Assembly (NCBI RefSeq): GCF_902459485.1
Contig: NZ_LR699120.1
Location: 124,001 to 188,000, forward strand
DNA: 64,000 bases
Source of the DNA: Aquicella siphonis
Lineage (GTDB): Bacteria; Pseudomonadota; Gammaproteobacteria; DSM-16500
Direction: 5' to 3'
The notes below the pieces were generated by a model. The model did no database searches and was not told the DNA's origin. It worked only from the letters and a program-made list of their open reading frames with translations. The position numbers and the translations under genes are program-made. Of this stretch, positions 53,363 to 62,361 are shown piece by piece; the stretch's first letter is position 1; each line of letters begins with the position of its first letter.

Positions 53363-54710
53363 TCTCTTTAACAAAAAATCTGTTATGGAGCATTTGCGTA
53401 AAATGGCAAATGCGGCTGAAAATAACCCGTCAGCAACTGTGGCGGGCAGCATTGTGCGAATTTCAGGCAGCAAATTGGAGGCGGCTGGTATTTCCGTTCC
53501 CATGGGAACGATCTGCGCGGTCGTGATTTCACCTGTGAAATCAATTAATGCTGAAGTCATCGGGTTTTCGGAAAGTGTTACTTATTTAATGGCGATTGAA
53601 GATACATTTGGCATCAAACAGGGAACACCTGTCATACCGCTTGTGCGGGCACACAGCGCCAGAGTCGGGATGTCGCTTTTAGGAAGAGTGATTGATGCCT
53701 CTGGCAATCCGATTGACGGAAAGGGCGTGATTGAATCTGATGAATATTATCCGCTGACCGCGCAAGCCATTAACCCGCTGGCGAGAAAGCGTATATCCGA
53801 GCCGCTCGATGTCGGAATTCGCGTCATTAACTCTCTGCTAACAGTTGGAAAGGGACAGCGTCTGGGTATTTTTGCCGGCAGCGGGGTAGGAAAGAGTGTG
53901 TTGCTCGGAATGATGTCGCGTTTTACTCGCGCGGATATTGCTGTTGTTGGATTAATTGGCGAACGAGGAAGAGAAGTCAAGGAATTTATAGAGGAAAACC
54001 TCGGGGAAAATGGACTGGCGAAATCTGTCGTTATCGCCTCTCCTGCGGATACGTCTCCAATTATGAGAGTTAATGGAGCGGCATTGGCCATGGCCATTGC
54101 TGAATATTACCGGGACAAGGGATTTGACGTTTTGTTGATACTGGATTCGCTTACTCGATACGCACAGGCGCAGAGAGAAATTTCGCTGACAGCGGGTGAA
54201 TTGCCCGCGACAAAAGGATATACGCCATCCGTTTTTGCCAGGCTTGCTCAACTGGTTGAGCGATCCGGAAACGGGATAGACGGGACAGGCTCTATAACAG
54301 CATTTTACACAGTATTGGTGGAAGGTGACGATCAGCATGATCCCATTGCTGATCATGCGCGCTCAATTCTTGATGGTCATATATTTTTATCGCGCCATCT
54401 TGCCGATGCGGGTCATTACCCAGCAATTGATATAGAAAAATCTGTGAGTAGAGTCATGCCTGCCATTGCGACTGAGCAGCAATTGAATTGCGCCGTGCGG
54501 TTCAAAAAGTTGTACAGTGCCTATTCAAAAAATCGCGAAATTGTCAATGTGGGCATGTATCAGCATGGCGCTGATCCGGTCATTGATGAATCACTCCGTT
54601 ACCGGGATGCCATGGAAAAATTCCTTAAGCAGGGCATGAATGAATCGGCCGATTATCATACAAGCAGTCAACAGCTTGAAACGGTTTTTTCACAGGCGGC
54701 ATATCGATAA
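53355..54710 (+). CDS. fliI: Flagellum-specific export ATPase FliI
   Basis: The 451-residue F1-beta-like ATPase has Walker A in GIFAGSGVGKSVLLGMM (about 172-188), GLIGERGREVKEF, Walker B LLILDSLTRYAQAQREI and the signature LPATKGYTPSVFARLAQLVERSG. It promotes unloading of export substrates at FlhA. It overlaps fliH and precedes fliJ by 15 bases. Confidence 0.97.
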   Translation: MIDLFNKKSVMEHLRKMANAAENNPSATVAGSIVRISGSKLEAAGISVPMGTICAVVISPVKSINAEVIGFSESVTYLMAIEDTFGIKQGTPVIPLVRAHSARVGMSLLGRVIDASGNPIDGKGVIESDEYYPLTAQAINPLARKRISEPLDVGIRVINSLLTVGKGQRLGIFAGSGVGKSVLLGMMSRFTRADIAVVGLIGERGREVKEFIEENLGENGLAKSVVIASPADTSPIMRVNGAALAMAIAEYYRDKGFDVLLILDSLTRYAQAQREISLTAGELPATKGYTPSVFARLAQLVERSGNGIDGTGSITAFYTVLVEGDDQHDPIADHARSILDGHIFLSRHLADAGHYPAIDIEKSVSRVMPAIATEQQLNCAVRFKKLYSAYSKNREIVNVGMYQHGADPVIDESLRYRDAMEKFLKQGMNESADYHTSSQQLETVFSQAAYR

Positions 54711-54725
54711 TAGAGGTAAAGCGGA

Positions 54726-55169
54726 ATGAAAAACCTGAGCCAGATATCAGTGGTCAATGACGCGCTTCACAGGCAGCGTGAGGCGCTGATGACTGATTTA
54801 CGCAGGATTAATGTCCATATACGTAAGAAGGAGGATTCATTGCAGAAAATTATTGCGTATCAAAATGAATATACAAATGGCACGCATTTATCCATCAGTC
54901 GGTCTGTTCCGGTCCTGTCCAAGAACCTGGATTCCTTCACGAAAAAAATGAATGATATCATTCATGCCGAGGAGATGGAAATTGGCAAGCTGATGAAGGC
55001 GCGCGGAGAAAAATTGAAGCAAATTGAAGCGTTAGATAACAAGCTCAAGATAATGACGCACTTTTCAGAAAATATTCGCCTGGAACAGGCCATAAAAACC
55101 GAAAATATTGAGCAAATGATCATGGATGAGATGTCCGTCAATAAGCGTTCACGAGGTGACAATGAATGA
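54726..55169 (+). CDS. fliJ: Flagellar export chaperone FliJ
   Basis: The 147-residue, almost fully coiled-coil protein sits in the standard place after fliI and has FliJ-like composition (RQREALMTDLRRINVHIRKKEDSLQKIIAYQNEY). FliJ is the central stalk of the FliI ring. The sequence family is poorly conserved, so position carries much of the weight. Its stop overlaps the start of fliQ. Confidence 0.83.
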   Translation: MKNLSQISVVNDALHRQREALMTDLRRINVHIRKKEDSLQKIIAYQNEYTNGTHLSISRSVPVLSKNLDSFTKKMNDIIHAEEMEIGKLMKARGEKLKQIEALDNKLKIMTHFSENIRLEQAIKTENIEQMIMDEMSVNKRSRGDNE

Positions 55170-55431
55170 CCTTCATATGTTAAATGCCATGCAGCAGATG
55201 CTATATTACACGATGATAGCGGTTTGTATCATCACTATTCCGACGTTGATTGTGGGTCTGATTGTTTCCATCATTCAAGCTGCAACGCAAATCAATGAAA
55301 TGACCATGACATTCATACCAAAAATGCTGGTGATGTTCACACTTCTGTTTATACTCAGCCCATGGCTTATGCATCAACTGGTATTAATCATGCGCCAATT
55401 TTTGACAAATTTACCGGCATATATAAGATAA
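55162..55431 (+). CDS. fliQ: Flagellar export gate protein FliQ
   Basis: The 89-residue protein has two membrane helices with the FliQ signature (MLYYTMIAVCIITIPTLIVGLIVSIIQAATQINEMTMTFIPKMLVMF). It begins within the end of fliJ (GAGGTGAC before the ATG, eight-base overlap). It joins FliP and FliR in the export gate. Confidence 0.95.
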   Translation: MNDLHMLNAMQQMLYYTMIAVCIITIPTLIVGLIVSIIQAATQINEMTMTFIPKMLVMFTLLFILSPWLMHQLVLIMRQFLTNLPAYIR

Positions 55432-55433
55432 TC

Positions 55434-56219
55434 ATGGATATCATTCAGCTTATACCGCTTGTATACAATAAATTCATTCTGTTTGTGTTGATATTCACGC
55501 GCATTTCCGCTTTGTTGACTTTCTTCGTGTTGTTCAGGCGCGACTTGATAACCGGCAGGATTATTATCTCGCTGGCTTCCATTCTTTCTCTTTACATATT
55601 GCTACTTTATCCAAACATGTCTGTTCAGTATGGATTGTTTTCTATATCCATGCTTGTGCAAATATTCATTCAGGCAGTGATAGGATTGATTTCAGGCCTT
55701 TTTCTGAACGTGATTTTTGAAGTTTTTGTGGTGGCAGGCCAGGTGATTTCAACTCAGGCTGGACTGAGTGTTGCCAGTCTTATAGATCAAAGATTTGGAT
55801 TTATCACCAGTCTGACCCACTTTTATATCATCACTGTTACTTTGCTGTTTCTGCTGCTGAATGGACATTTGTTTGTAATTAAAACGCTGGCCGACAGCTT
55901 TTCTGTCATGCCGGTAGATCAGATTTTCCTTCCCTCCCATATGATGGCTCAGGTGTTGTCTTATTCCAGCATCCTCTTTTCAGGCGCGGTCACGTTATCC
56001 ATCACAATCGTGATCGTGTTGCTCATGACAAATATTGCTTTGGCGGTCATGACGAAATTTGCCCCGCAATTCAACCTGTTTTCTATCGGTCTCAATATGG
56101 AATTGGTCATTGGTTTGTTCTGTGTTTATGTCACGTACCAGCTTTTTGTGGCTGAAAGCGGCGATCTGATACGCGAATCGTTGAGTTTATTTTATCAATC
56201 CATTATGAAGATGAAGTAA
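55434..56219 (+). CDS. fliR: Flagellar export gate protein FliR
   Basis: From the ATG at 55434 the 261-residue polytopic protein has FliR segments KFILFVLIFTRISALLTFFVLF, FVVAGQVISTQAGLSVASLIDQ, LTHFYIITVTLLFLLLNGHLFVI and FAPQFNLFSIGLNMELVIGLF. The longer frame from 55362 overlaps fliQ and adds no family similarity. It starts two bases after fliQ and precedes flhB by one. Confidence 0.95.
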   Translation: MDIIQLIPLVYNKFILFVLIFTRISALLTFFVLFRRDLITGRIIISLASILSLYILLLYPNMSVQYGLFSISMLVQIFIQAVIGLISGLFLNVIFEVFVVAGQVISTQAGLSVASLIDQRFGFITSLTHFYIITVTLLFLLLNGHLFVIKTLADSFSVMPVDQIFLPSHMMAQVLSYSSILFSGAVTLSITIVIVLLMTNIALAVMTKFAPQFNLFSIGLNMELVIGLFCVYVTYQLFVAESGDLIRESLSLFYQSIMKMK

Positions 56220-56220
56220 T

Positions 56221-57351
56221 ATGGCGGATCAATCAGCCGAAAAGCAGCACCAGGCGACCGGAAGGCGCATAGAGGACTTGCGTAAAAAGGGCCAGACCTT
56301 GCGCTCGCGTGATCTGACTAGCGGGCTGGTGTTTATGGTGGCTGTCATCATGCTCATGGTCATTTCCACCGATCTGAAAGACACGCTTAAGGACAATTTT
56401 ATCGAGTCGTTTGGAAGCATTGGCAGTGTATTGATAAATCAGGATTTCCCGGCCGACTTTATTGAGCGGATCGTCCTGAATACGCTGTTGGTGATGCTGC
56501 CGCTATTTATCATGGTCGTTCTTGTCGCCTTTTTGTCTCCATTCATTTTTGGCGGATGGAATTTTACGCTTCACTCGTTACATTTCAAGTTTGAAACACT
56601 GAACCCTATCGTTAATCTGGCGAATCTCTTTTCCAAGAAAATGGTATTGAACGTGCTTAAATCCATTCTGAAGGTGATTGTCATCATGAGTGTTCTTGTC
56701 ATGTTCGCTCTGAACAATCAATCAGACATCATGAAACTGACGATTTTCCCTCTGGATGTTTCTATCGTGGCCGGCTATAAGATAGGCAGGCAGTTCATCC
56801 TGCTTGTTTCTTCATCACTGGTCCTTATCATACTGTATGATGTTGTGACTAATTTTATTGAATACAGCAATAGAATCAAGATGACGACACAGGAGCTCAA
56901 GGACGAGTTCAAGGAAACGGAAGGTAATATGGACATAAAGCGTAAGCTGAAGTCTATGCAGATGGCAATGCTGAAACAGAGATTGACATTGATTGTGCCT
57001 AAGGCTACGGTCGTTATCACCAATCCTACGCATTATGCTCTCGCCGTCAGATATGACGAGAACAAGGACAAGGCACCAAAAGTCATTGCGAAGGGCAAGG
57101 ATTACATTGCCCAGCAGATTCGTCAGATTGCAGTCTCGAATGGTGTGCCAATCTATGAGGCGCCTCTGCTTGCCCGTGCGATTTACAATACATCCAAACT
57201 GAATTCTGAAATTAATCCAGGGTTATATATGGCCGTCGCCATTGTGCTTTCTTATGTACACCAGTTAAAACACTACCAACATGGGCTGGCGCAACAGCCT
57301 CAGTATATCAGCGACCTGAAAATCCCTGAACAATTTATTTATAGTGAGTGA
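56221..57351 (+). CDS. flhB: Flagellar export switch protein FlhB
   Basis: The 376-residue protein has four membrane segments and a C-terminal cytoplasmic domain with the autocleavage motif NPTH (VVITNPTHYALAVRYDENKDKAPKVIAKG). It begins with QSAEKQHQATGRRIEDLRKKGQ (family: EKTE.AT..R..dAR..GQ). Cleavage at NPTH switches substrate specificity after hook completion with FliK. Confidence 0.96.
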   Translation: MADQSAEKQHQATGRRIEDLRKKGQTLRSRDLTSGLVFMVAVIMLMVISTDLKDTLKDNFIESFGSIGSVLINQDFPADFIERIVLNTLLVMLPLFIMVVLVAFLSPFIFGGWNFTLHSLHFKFETLNPIVNLANLFSKKMVLNVLKSILKVIVIMSVLVMFALNNQSDIMKLTIFPLDVSIVAGYKIGRQFILLVSSSLVLIILYDVVTNFIEYSNRIKMTTQELKDEFKETEGNMDIKRKLKSMQMAMLKQRLTLIVPKATVVITNPTHYALAVRYDENKDKAPKVIAKGKDYIAQQIRQIAVSNGVPIYEAPLLARAIYNTSKLNSEINPGLYMAVAIVLSYVHQLKHYQHGLAQQPQYISDLKIPEQFIYSE

Positions 57352-57376
57352 TGACTGAAATGAAGAAGGTTGAACT

Positions 57377-59473
57377 ATGAATATGCATTCTTTAGGAAAT
57401 TTCCGTAAATTTAATTTTGGCATACTGATATTAATTATCTCCATGCTGGCAATGACCATCTTGCCTTTGCCGCCATTTCTGTTGGACTTGCTGTTTTCTT
57501 TTAATATCACTTTGTCTCTCGTGATTTTGATGGTTTGTGTTTATGTGTCGCGTCCTTTGGAATTTAGTATTTTCCCCACCATACTTCTTGTGACGACCTT
57601 GCTTAGATTAACATTGAACATAGCTTCCACCCGTGTCGTGCTGCTGCATGGTCATCAGGGGCCGGGAGCCGCAGGACAGGTGATCAAGGCATTTGGCGAA
57701 GTTGTCATTGGCGGAAGTTTTGTAGTGGGCATGATTGTTTTTGCCATTTTGATGATTATCAATTTTGTTGTTGTCACAAAAGGTGCCGGTCGCGTTTCTG
57801 AGGTCAGTGCGCGTTTTACGCTGGATGCCATGCCTGGCAAGCAAATGGCGATAGACGCGGATTTGAACGCAGGGGTCATCAATCAGGAAGAGGCAAAAAA
57901 GCGCCGCTTGGAAGTAACCCAGGAAGCGGATTTTTATGGAGCCATGGATGGTGCGAGTAAATTTGTGCGTGGAGACGCTATCGCAGGATTGCTGATTCTA
58001 TTTATCAACCTGATAGGAGGCATCATCATTGGAGTGTTTCAATACCATTTACCTCTCAGTCTGGCAGTGAAAAATTTTTCCCTGTTAACGATAGGTGATG
58101 GTCTTGTCGCGCAAATCCCTTCATTATTAATGTCCATATCGGCAGCGATCATGGTAACCAGGGTTAATAATGAGCAAGACATCAGCCAACAAACGCTTTC
58201 ACAATTATTCAGTGATCCTAAACCGCTAATGGTGACTTCCTCTGTTTTACTGATTCTCGCCATGATTCCCAGCATGCCGCATTTTCCATTCATCGTTCTT
58301 GCTCTTCTTTCTGGCGCTGCCGCCTATTTGGTGTCTGTGCGCAAGAATACTCTCAAGGCAAATCCAAAAGGCACGGCGCATAACATTAAGCCAAACGAAG
58401 TCTTGCGTAAACATGAGAATACCGAGCTGGATTGGGATGAGGTAGTCTCGTCAGACCGTATCGCCCTGGAAATCGGTTATGGGTTGATCAGTCTGGTCGG
58501 CGTCAATAAGGATGGTGTGCTGGTAAACCGCATCAAGGCAATTCGTAAAAAACTGTCGCATGAACTCGGCTTTTTAATTCCCACGGTCCACATCAAAGAT
58601 AATCTGAATCTGTCCGCAAATCACTATCGCATGTACCTGAAAAACGTTGTTATCGCGGAAGCTGAAATTCATCCGGACATGAATCTCGCGATCAATCCGG
58701 GTCATATCAAACATATCTTGTCAGGCATTTTATGCAAGGATCCCACCTTTGGCTTGGATGCCTGCTGGATAGCTGCTAATCAGCGTGATTATGCGCATGG
58801 TCTCGGATATACGGTCGTCGATGCCAGTACAGTTGTTGCAACCCATTTAAATCATATCATTCGTACGAACGCCTGCCATTTGATCGGATATGATGAAGTG
58901 CAGCAACTTTTAAACAAGCTGGCGTCCACAACGCCGAAACTGGTTGAAACCTTAACATCAGGCCCACAGGCTGTGCCATTAAGTATCATCGTGACGGTTT
59001 TGCAACGGTTGCTTCAATCAGATATTCCTATAATAGATATGCGAACAATTGCCGAAAAAATGATTGATAGCTGGTCAAAATCCAAGGATATAGATCATCT
59101 TATCGAATCTGTTCGAATCGCATTGAAGCATTTAATCATCTATAGCATTTGCAGCAACAAAAGAGAGGTTCCTGTCGCAGTGCTGGATAACGACCTGGCA
59201 CAAATCTTGCATAAGTCTATACAACAGAATACGGATGCGGGGGAAAGAGTAGTGATATTGGAGCCGACACTGACAGAGAGAATTTACTCACGGCTGCTTG
59301 AGTACGTTCAGAAATGCGAGGTGGATTCCATGCCTGCGATCATGCTGGTGACAAGCGAATTAAGGGGATTGCTTGAAAAATTGTTCAAGCCGGGTATTCC
59401 CAGCATACATTTCCTGTCACACAATGAAATTCCGGAAGACAGGCATTTGAATATTGTTGCCAAAATAGGGTAA
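57377..59473 (+). CDS. flhA: Flagellar export apparatus protein FlhA
   Basis: The 698-residue protein has eight membrane segments in the first half, including LLVTTLLRLTLNIASTRVVLLHG and the FHIPEP-type loop RFTLDAMPGKQMAIDADLNAG (FliPEP region), and a large cytoplasmic docking domain (about 350-698). It is the nonamer ring that couples proton flow to export. It lies 25 bases after flhB. Confidence 0.97.
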   Translation: MNMHSLGNFRKFNFGILILIISMLAMTILPLPPFLLDLLFSFNITLSLVILMVCVYVSRPLEFSIFPTILLVTTLLRLTLNIASTRVVLLHGHQGPGAAGQVIKAFGEVVIGGSFVVGMIVFAILMIINFVVVTKGAGRVSEVSARFTLDAMPGKQMAIDADLNAGVINQEEAKKRRLEVTQEADFYGAMDGASKFVRGDAIAGLLILFINLIGGIIIGVFQYHLPLSLAVKNFSLLTIGDGLVAQIPSLLMSISAAIMVTRVNNEQDISQQTLSQLFSDPKPLMVTSSVLLILAMIPSMPHFPFIVLALLSGAAAYLVSVRKNTLKANPKGTAHNIKPNEVLRKHENTELDWDEVVSSDRIALEIGYGLISLVGVNKDGVLVNRIKAIRKKLSHELGFLIPTVHIKDNLNLSANHYRMYLKNVVIAEAEIHPDMNLAINPGHIKHILSGILCKDPTFGLDACWIAANQRDYAHGLGYTVVDASTVVATHLNHIIRTNACHLIGYDEVQQLLNKLASTTPKLVETLTSGPQAVPLSIIVTVLQRLLQSDIPIIDMRTIAEKMIDSWSKSKDIDHLIESVRIALKHLIIYSICSNKREVPVAVLDNDLAQILHKSIQQNTDAGERVVILEPTLTERIYSRLLEYVQKCEVDSMPAIMLVTSELRGLLEKLFKPGIPSIHFLSHNEIPEDRHLNIVAKIG

Positions 59474-59487
59474 TGGAGTGATAAAAA

Positions 59488-60726
59488 ATGCGATTACACC
59501 GATTTACAGCATCAAGCAATCATAAGGCCATTTCCATGATTCAGGACGCCCTGGGACCGGATGCGCTGGTCTATTCAACGCGCAGCGTCCCGGAAGGGAT
59601 AGAAATGATAGCTGGTTTGCCCGATGAGACCGAGCAGCACGGTGAATATCCTGTCAGTGAGTTTTCAAGCCAGGATACGCTGCCGCGGCATGGACAGGGA
59701 AAAAATGAATTCCTCCAGCGCCCAGCCAATCAATTCCCCGATTTCAGCCTGATCGAAAAACTCAACAAACAGTTACAAATCATGAATGAACGTGTTGAGA
59801 ATTTGTCAAAACAGGTTGGAAGTCAGTTATACGAGGGGTTTCACATATCAGACGATGAGCATACCACAAAACGGAATTTATTGTTTTATCATCTGACCAA
59901 GCTAGGATTCCGCGGAAAATTTTGCCAGTTATTTATTAACCGGTATTTCCAGTCTAGAAACATATCTGATCCAGTCTCGTTTGCGAATATTGAATCAGAT
60001 TTGCGTCATTTCATTCAGACAATGGATGATGAATTGATAGACGACAATCGCGTCTGTGCGCTAATCGGGCCGACGGGAATTGGTAAAACGACCACTATTC
60101 TGAAGCTTGCCAAGCGCTATTTGTCAAAATACGGTTCTGATTCCCTGGGGATTATTACGACGGATTATCATGATATTTCCGGAAAAAACCTCCTTTTGCA
60201 TTATCAAAATATCTATAACATTGATCTGGAGTACGCTGACAGTCCCGTGGAGCTTGCAATGGTGATTAAGTCTATGCGCAATAAACGCCTGGTTTTGATT
60301 GACACACACGGCGTCAGCCAAAGAGATGCAGATAACGTCGCCAGGTTGCGAGATCTGATGGAAGGCCAACGTGAGAGGCTCACTACCCATCTTGTGCTTC
60401 CATGCAATGTGCAAGAACCCATTTTGGATGAAATCGCACGCGGATTCAAAACCACTAATATGAGCGGATGCATTCTGACCAAGGCGGATGAGTGTATTAG
60501 CATGGCGCCAGTCTTGAGCGTGTGTATCAATTATGGGATGAAGATAGCTTACATCTGTAATGGCCAGAACATTAATACAGATATAGAAATAGCTGATCCG
60601 GATGCGATGTTATATCAGATCATGACAGAAAGCCAGGACAAGAAAAAATCAACTGAGGAACATTTATTGCAAAATCTTGTGAGAATATCGAATCAATTCA
60701 GCGAAGGTAGATATGAAAGAAGCTAA
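59488..60726 (+). CDS. flhF: Flagellar SRP-like GTPase FlhF
   Basis: The 412-residue protein has the FlhF N-terminal region (MRLHRFTASSNHKAISMIQDALGPDALVYSTRSV) and an NG GTPase domain with the P-loop GPTGIGKTTTILKLAKRY (about 194-211) and IDTHGVSQRDADNV as the G3 region. The G4-like ILTKADE follows. FlhF places the flagellum at the cell pole. It overlaps flhG by 14 bases. Confidence 0.95.
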   Translation: MRLHRFTASSNHKAISMIQDALGPDALVYSTRSVPEGIEMIAGLPDETEQHGEYPVSEFSSQDTLPRHGQGKNEFLQRPANQFPDFSLIEKLNKQLQIMNERVENLSKQVGSQLYEGFHISDDEHTTKRNLLFYHLTKLGFRGKFCQLFINRYFQSRNISDPVSFANIESDLRHFIQTMDDELIDDNRVCALIGPTGIGKTTTILKLAKRYLSKYGSDSLGIITTDYHDISGKNLLLHYQNIYNIDLEYADSPVELAMVIKSMRNKRLVLIDTHGVSQRDADNVARLRDLMEGQRERLTTHLVLPCNVQEPILDEIARGFKTTNMSGCILTKADECISMAPVLSVCINYGMKIAYICNGQNINTDIEIADPDAMLYQIMTESQDKKKSTEEHLLQNLVRISNQFSEGRYERS

Positions 60727-61579
60727 TCCTACAAACAGCAATAACAGACCCATGCGGGTCATTTCTATCACGGGCGGGAAAGGCGGTATTGGTAAAACCA
60801 CCATATCTGTCAATCTATCGATAGCCTATGCAAAAATGGGGAAAAAAGTACTGTTGTTCGACGCAGATCTGGGTCTTGCCAATGTTGATGTGATGCTCGG
60901 ACTGAAACCGGCAAAAAATCTGCACGACTACTTGTGCGGAGCCTGTGCGTTTGATGAGATATGCATCACGGGACCGCATGGATTAAAAATCATTCCGGCT
61001 GCTTCCGGAGTGCAAAAAATGGCTGAACTCTCTTCAATGGAAGCTGTTGAGCTGATACGATCGTTTTCGACACTGACGGACGCCATCGATGTCATGATTG
61101 TTGACATGGCTTCGGGTATATCCAGCCAGGTTATTGATTTTACCCATGCGTCGCAGGATATTCTGGTCGTCATCTGCAACGATCCCGCTTCTTTGATGGA
61201 TAGTTATGCTGTTATCAAGATCCTGCATCAAAAATATGGCCGTGACCGGTTCGGCATTGTGGTGAACAAGGCAAAAAACATGCAGGAAGCGTTTGATGTA
61301 TTCAGCAAATTCCAGGATGTGATCGCCAGGTTTATTAATGTCAGCATGCATTATCTTGGACATGTTCCACATGATGACTATATTGGCATGTCTGCCCGCG
61401 AAAGGGTTCCGGTAGTGGATAAATTTCCATTTTCTGATTCGGCGGTTTCATTTCATCAATTGTGTCACGGCATTAATCACTGGCATCAGGACCCCACCGT
61501 GGCTGGCGGAATACATTTCTTTTTTGAGCGCCTGGTTGAAAGCAATCTCGCAGTCAAGGAGCAGTTGTGCAAGGCATAG
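60713..61579 (+). CDS. flhG: Flagellar number regulator FlhG/FleN
   Basis: The 288-residue MinD-like ATPase has the deviant Walker A GGKGGIGKTTISVNLS (about 21-36), LLFDADLGLANVDVMLGL and IVDMASGISSQVIDF. It counteracts FlhF and, in Pseudomonas, FleQ, limiting flagellar number. The start lies within flhF and the end overlaps fliA by 13 bases. Confidence 0.94.
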   Translation: MKEANPTNSNNRPMRVISITGGKGGIGKTTISVNLSIAYAKMGKKVLLFDADLGLANVDVMLGLKPAKNLHDYLCGACAFDEICITGPHGLKIIPAASGVQKMAELSSMEAVELIRSFSTLTDAIDVMIVDMASGISSQVIDFTHASQDILVVICNDPASLMDSYAVIKILHQKYGRDRFGIVVNKAKNMQEAFDVFSKFQDVIARFINVSMHYLGHVPHDDYIGMSARERVPVVDKFPFSDSAVSFHQLCHGINHWHQDPTVAGGIHFFFERLVESNLAVKEQLCKA

Positions 61580-62283
61580 AGATTTATGAAGAGAATTCCG
61601 ATCGGCTGATGCTTGAGCAATTCATTCTTGAGCACAGGTCGCTGGTAAAAAAAATTTCTCTTCATATCAAGAAAAGACTGCCGTCCCACATTGAACTGGA
61701 TGACATATTGCAGGCGGGTTTTGTAGGCTTGCTGGAAGCGCGCAAGCAATATAAACCCGACATGGGCACCGCATTTGATTCTTACGCGAGTATTCGCATA
61801 CGCGGTGCCATCATTGATTCATTGCGCAAAAACTCATGGGGAACGCGTGAAACGATGCGCAACATGCGCCGCATCACGGAAGCGATTTCACGCATCGAGC
61901 AGCGTGGACAAAAACAGGCGACGTCAGAGGAGATTGCCGCGGAGCTGGGAATTTCGATGGATGAACATGTGCTGATTTGCCAGCAAATCAGCATCAATAA
62001 TATTGTCAGCATTGATATGCTGGATGATGAAAACCTATTGGCCAGCGATGAGGATGATAATCCCTCAGTAATCACCCAGAAAGAAAATATCATCCAGCAT
62101 ATCAAGGATATTCTCCATACTTTGCCGGAACGAGAGCAATTGGTATTATCTCTATATTATATAGAGGAGCTTACATTCAAACAAATTGGCGAGGTTCTTG
62201 AATTGACCGAGGCAAGAATTTGTCAGCTGCACAGTCAGGCGATATCCAAAATCAAGGTAAAATTAGACAGAGACAGGCTGTAG
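61567..62283 (+). CDS. fliA: Flagellar sigma-28 factor FliA
   Basis: The 238-residue sigma factor starts with GTG, five bases after AAGGAG inside the flhG end. Region 2 reads DDILQAGFVGLLEARKQYKPDMGTAFDSYASIRIRGAIIDSLRK, region 3 EIAAELGISMDEH, region 4 LPEREQLVLSLYYIEELTFKQIGEVLELTEARICQLHSQAISKIK. It directs transcription from the site upstream of fliC and is inhibited by FlgM. It ends the fleR-to-fliA block. Confidence 0.96.
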   Translation: MQGIEIYEENSDRLMLEQFILEHRSLVKKISLHIKKRLPSHIELDDILQAGFVGLLEARKQYKPDMGTAFDSYASIRIRGAIIDSLRKNSWGTRETMRNMRRITEAISRIEQRGQKQATSEEIAAELGISMDEHVLICQQISINNIVSIDMLDDENLLASDEDDNPSVITQKENIIQHIKDILHTLPEREQLVLSLYYIEELTFKQIGEVLELTEARICQLHSQAISKIKVKLDRDRL

Positions 62284-62361
62284 CTTGGAGAGTCGCATTG
62301 TCAGATGTGGATTGACCCGCTTACATTGCATATAACGATTTCTATCATATGGAGATGAATA

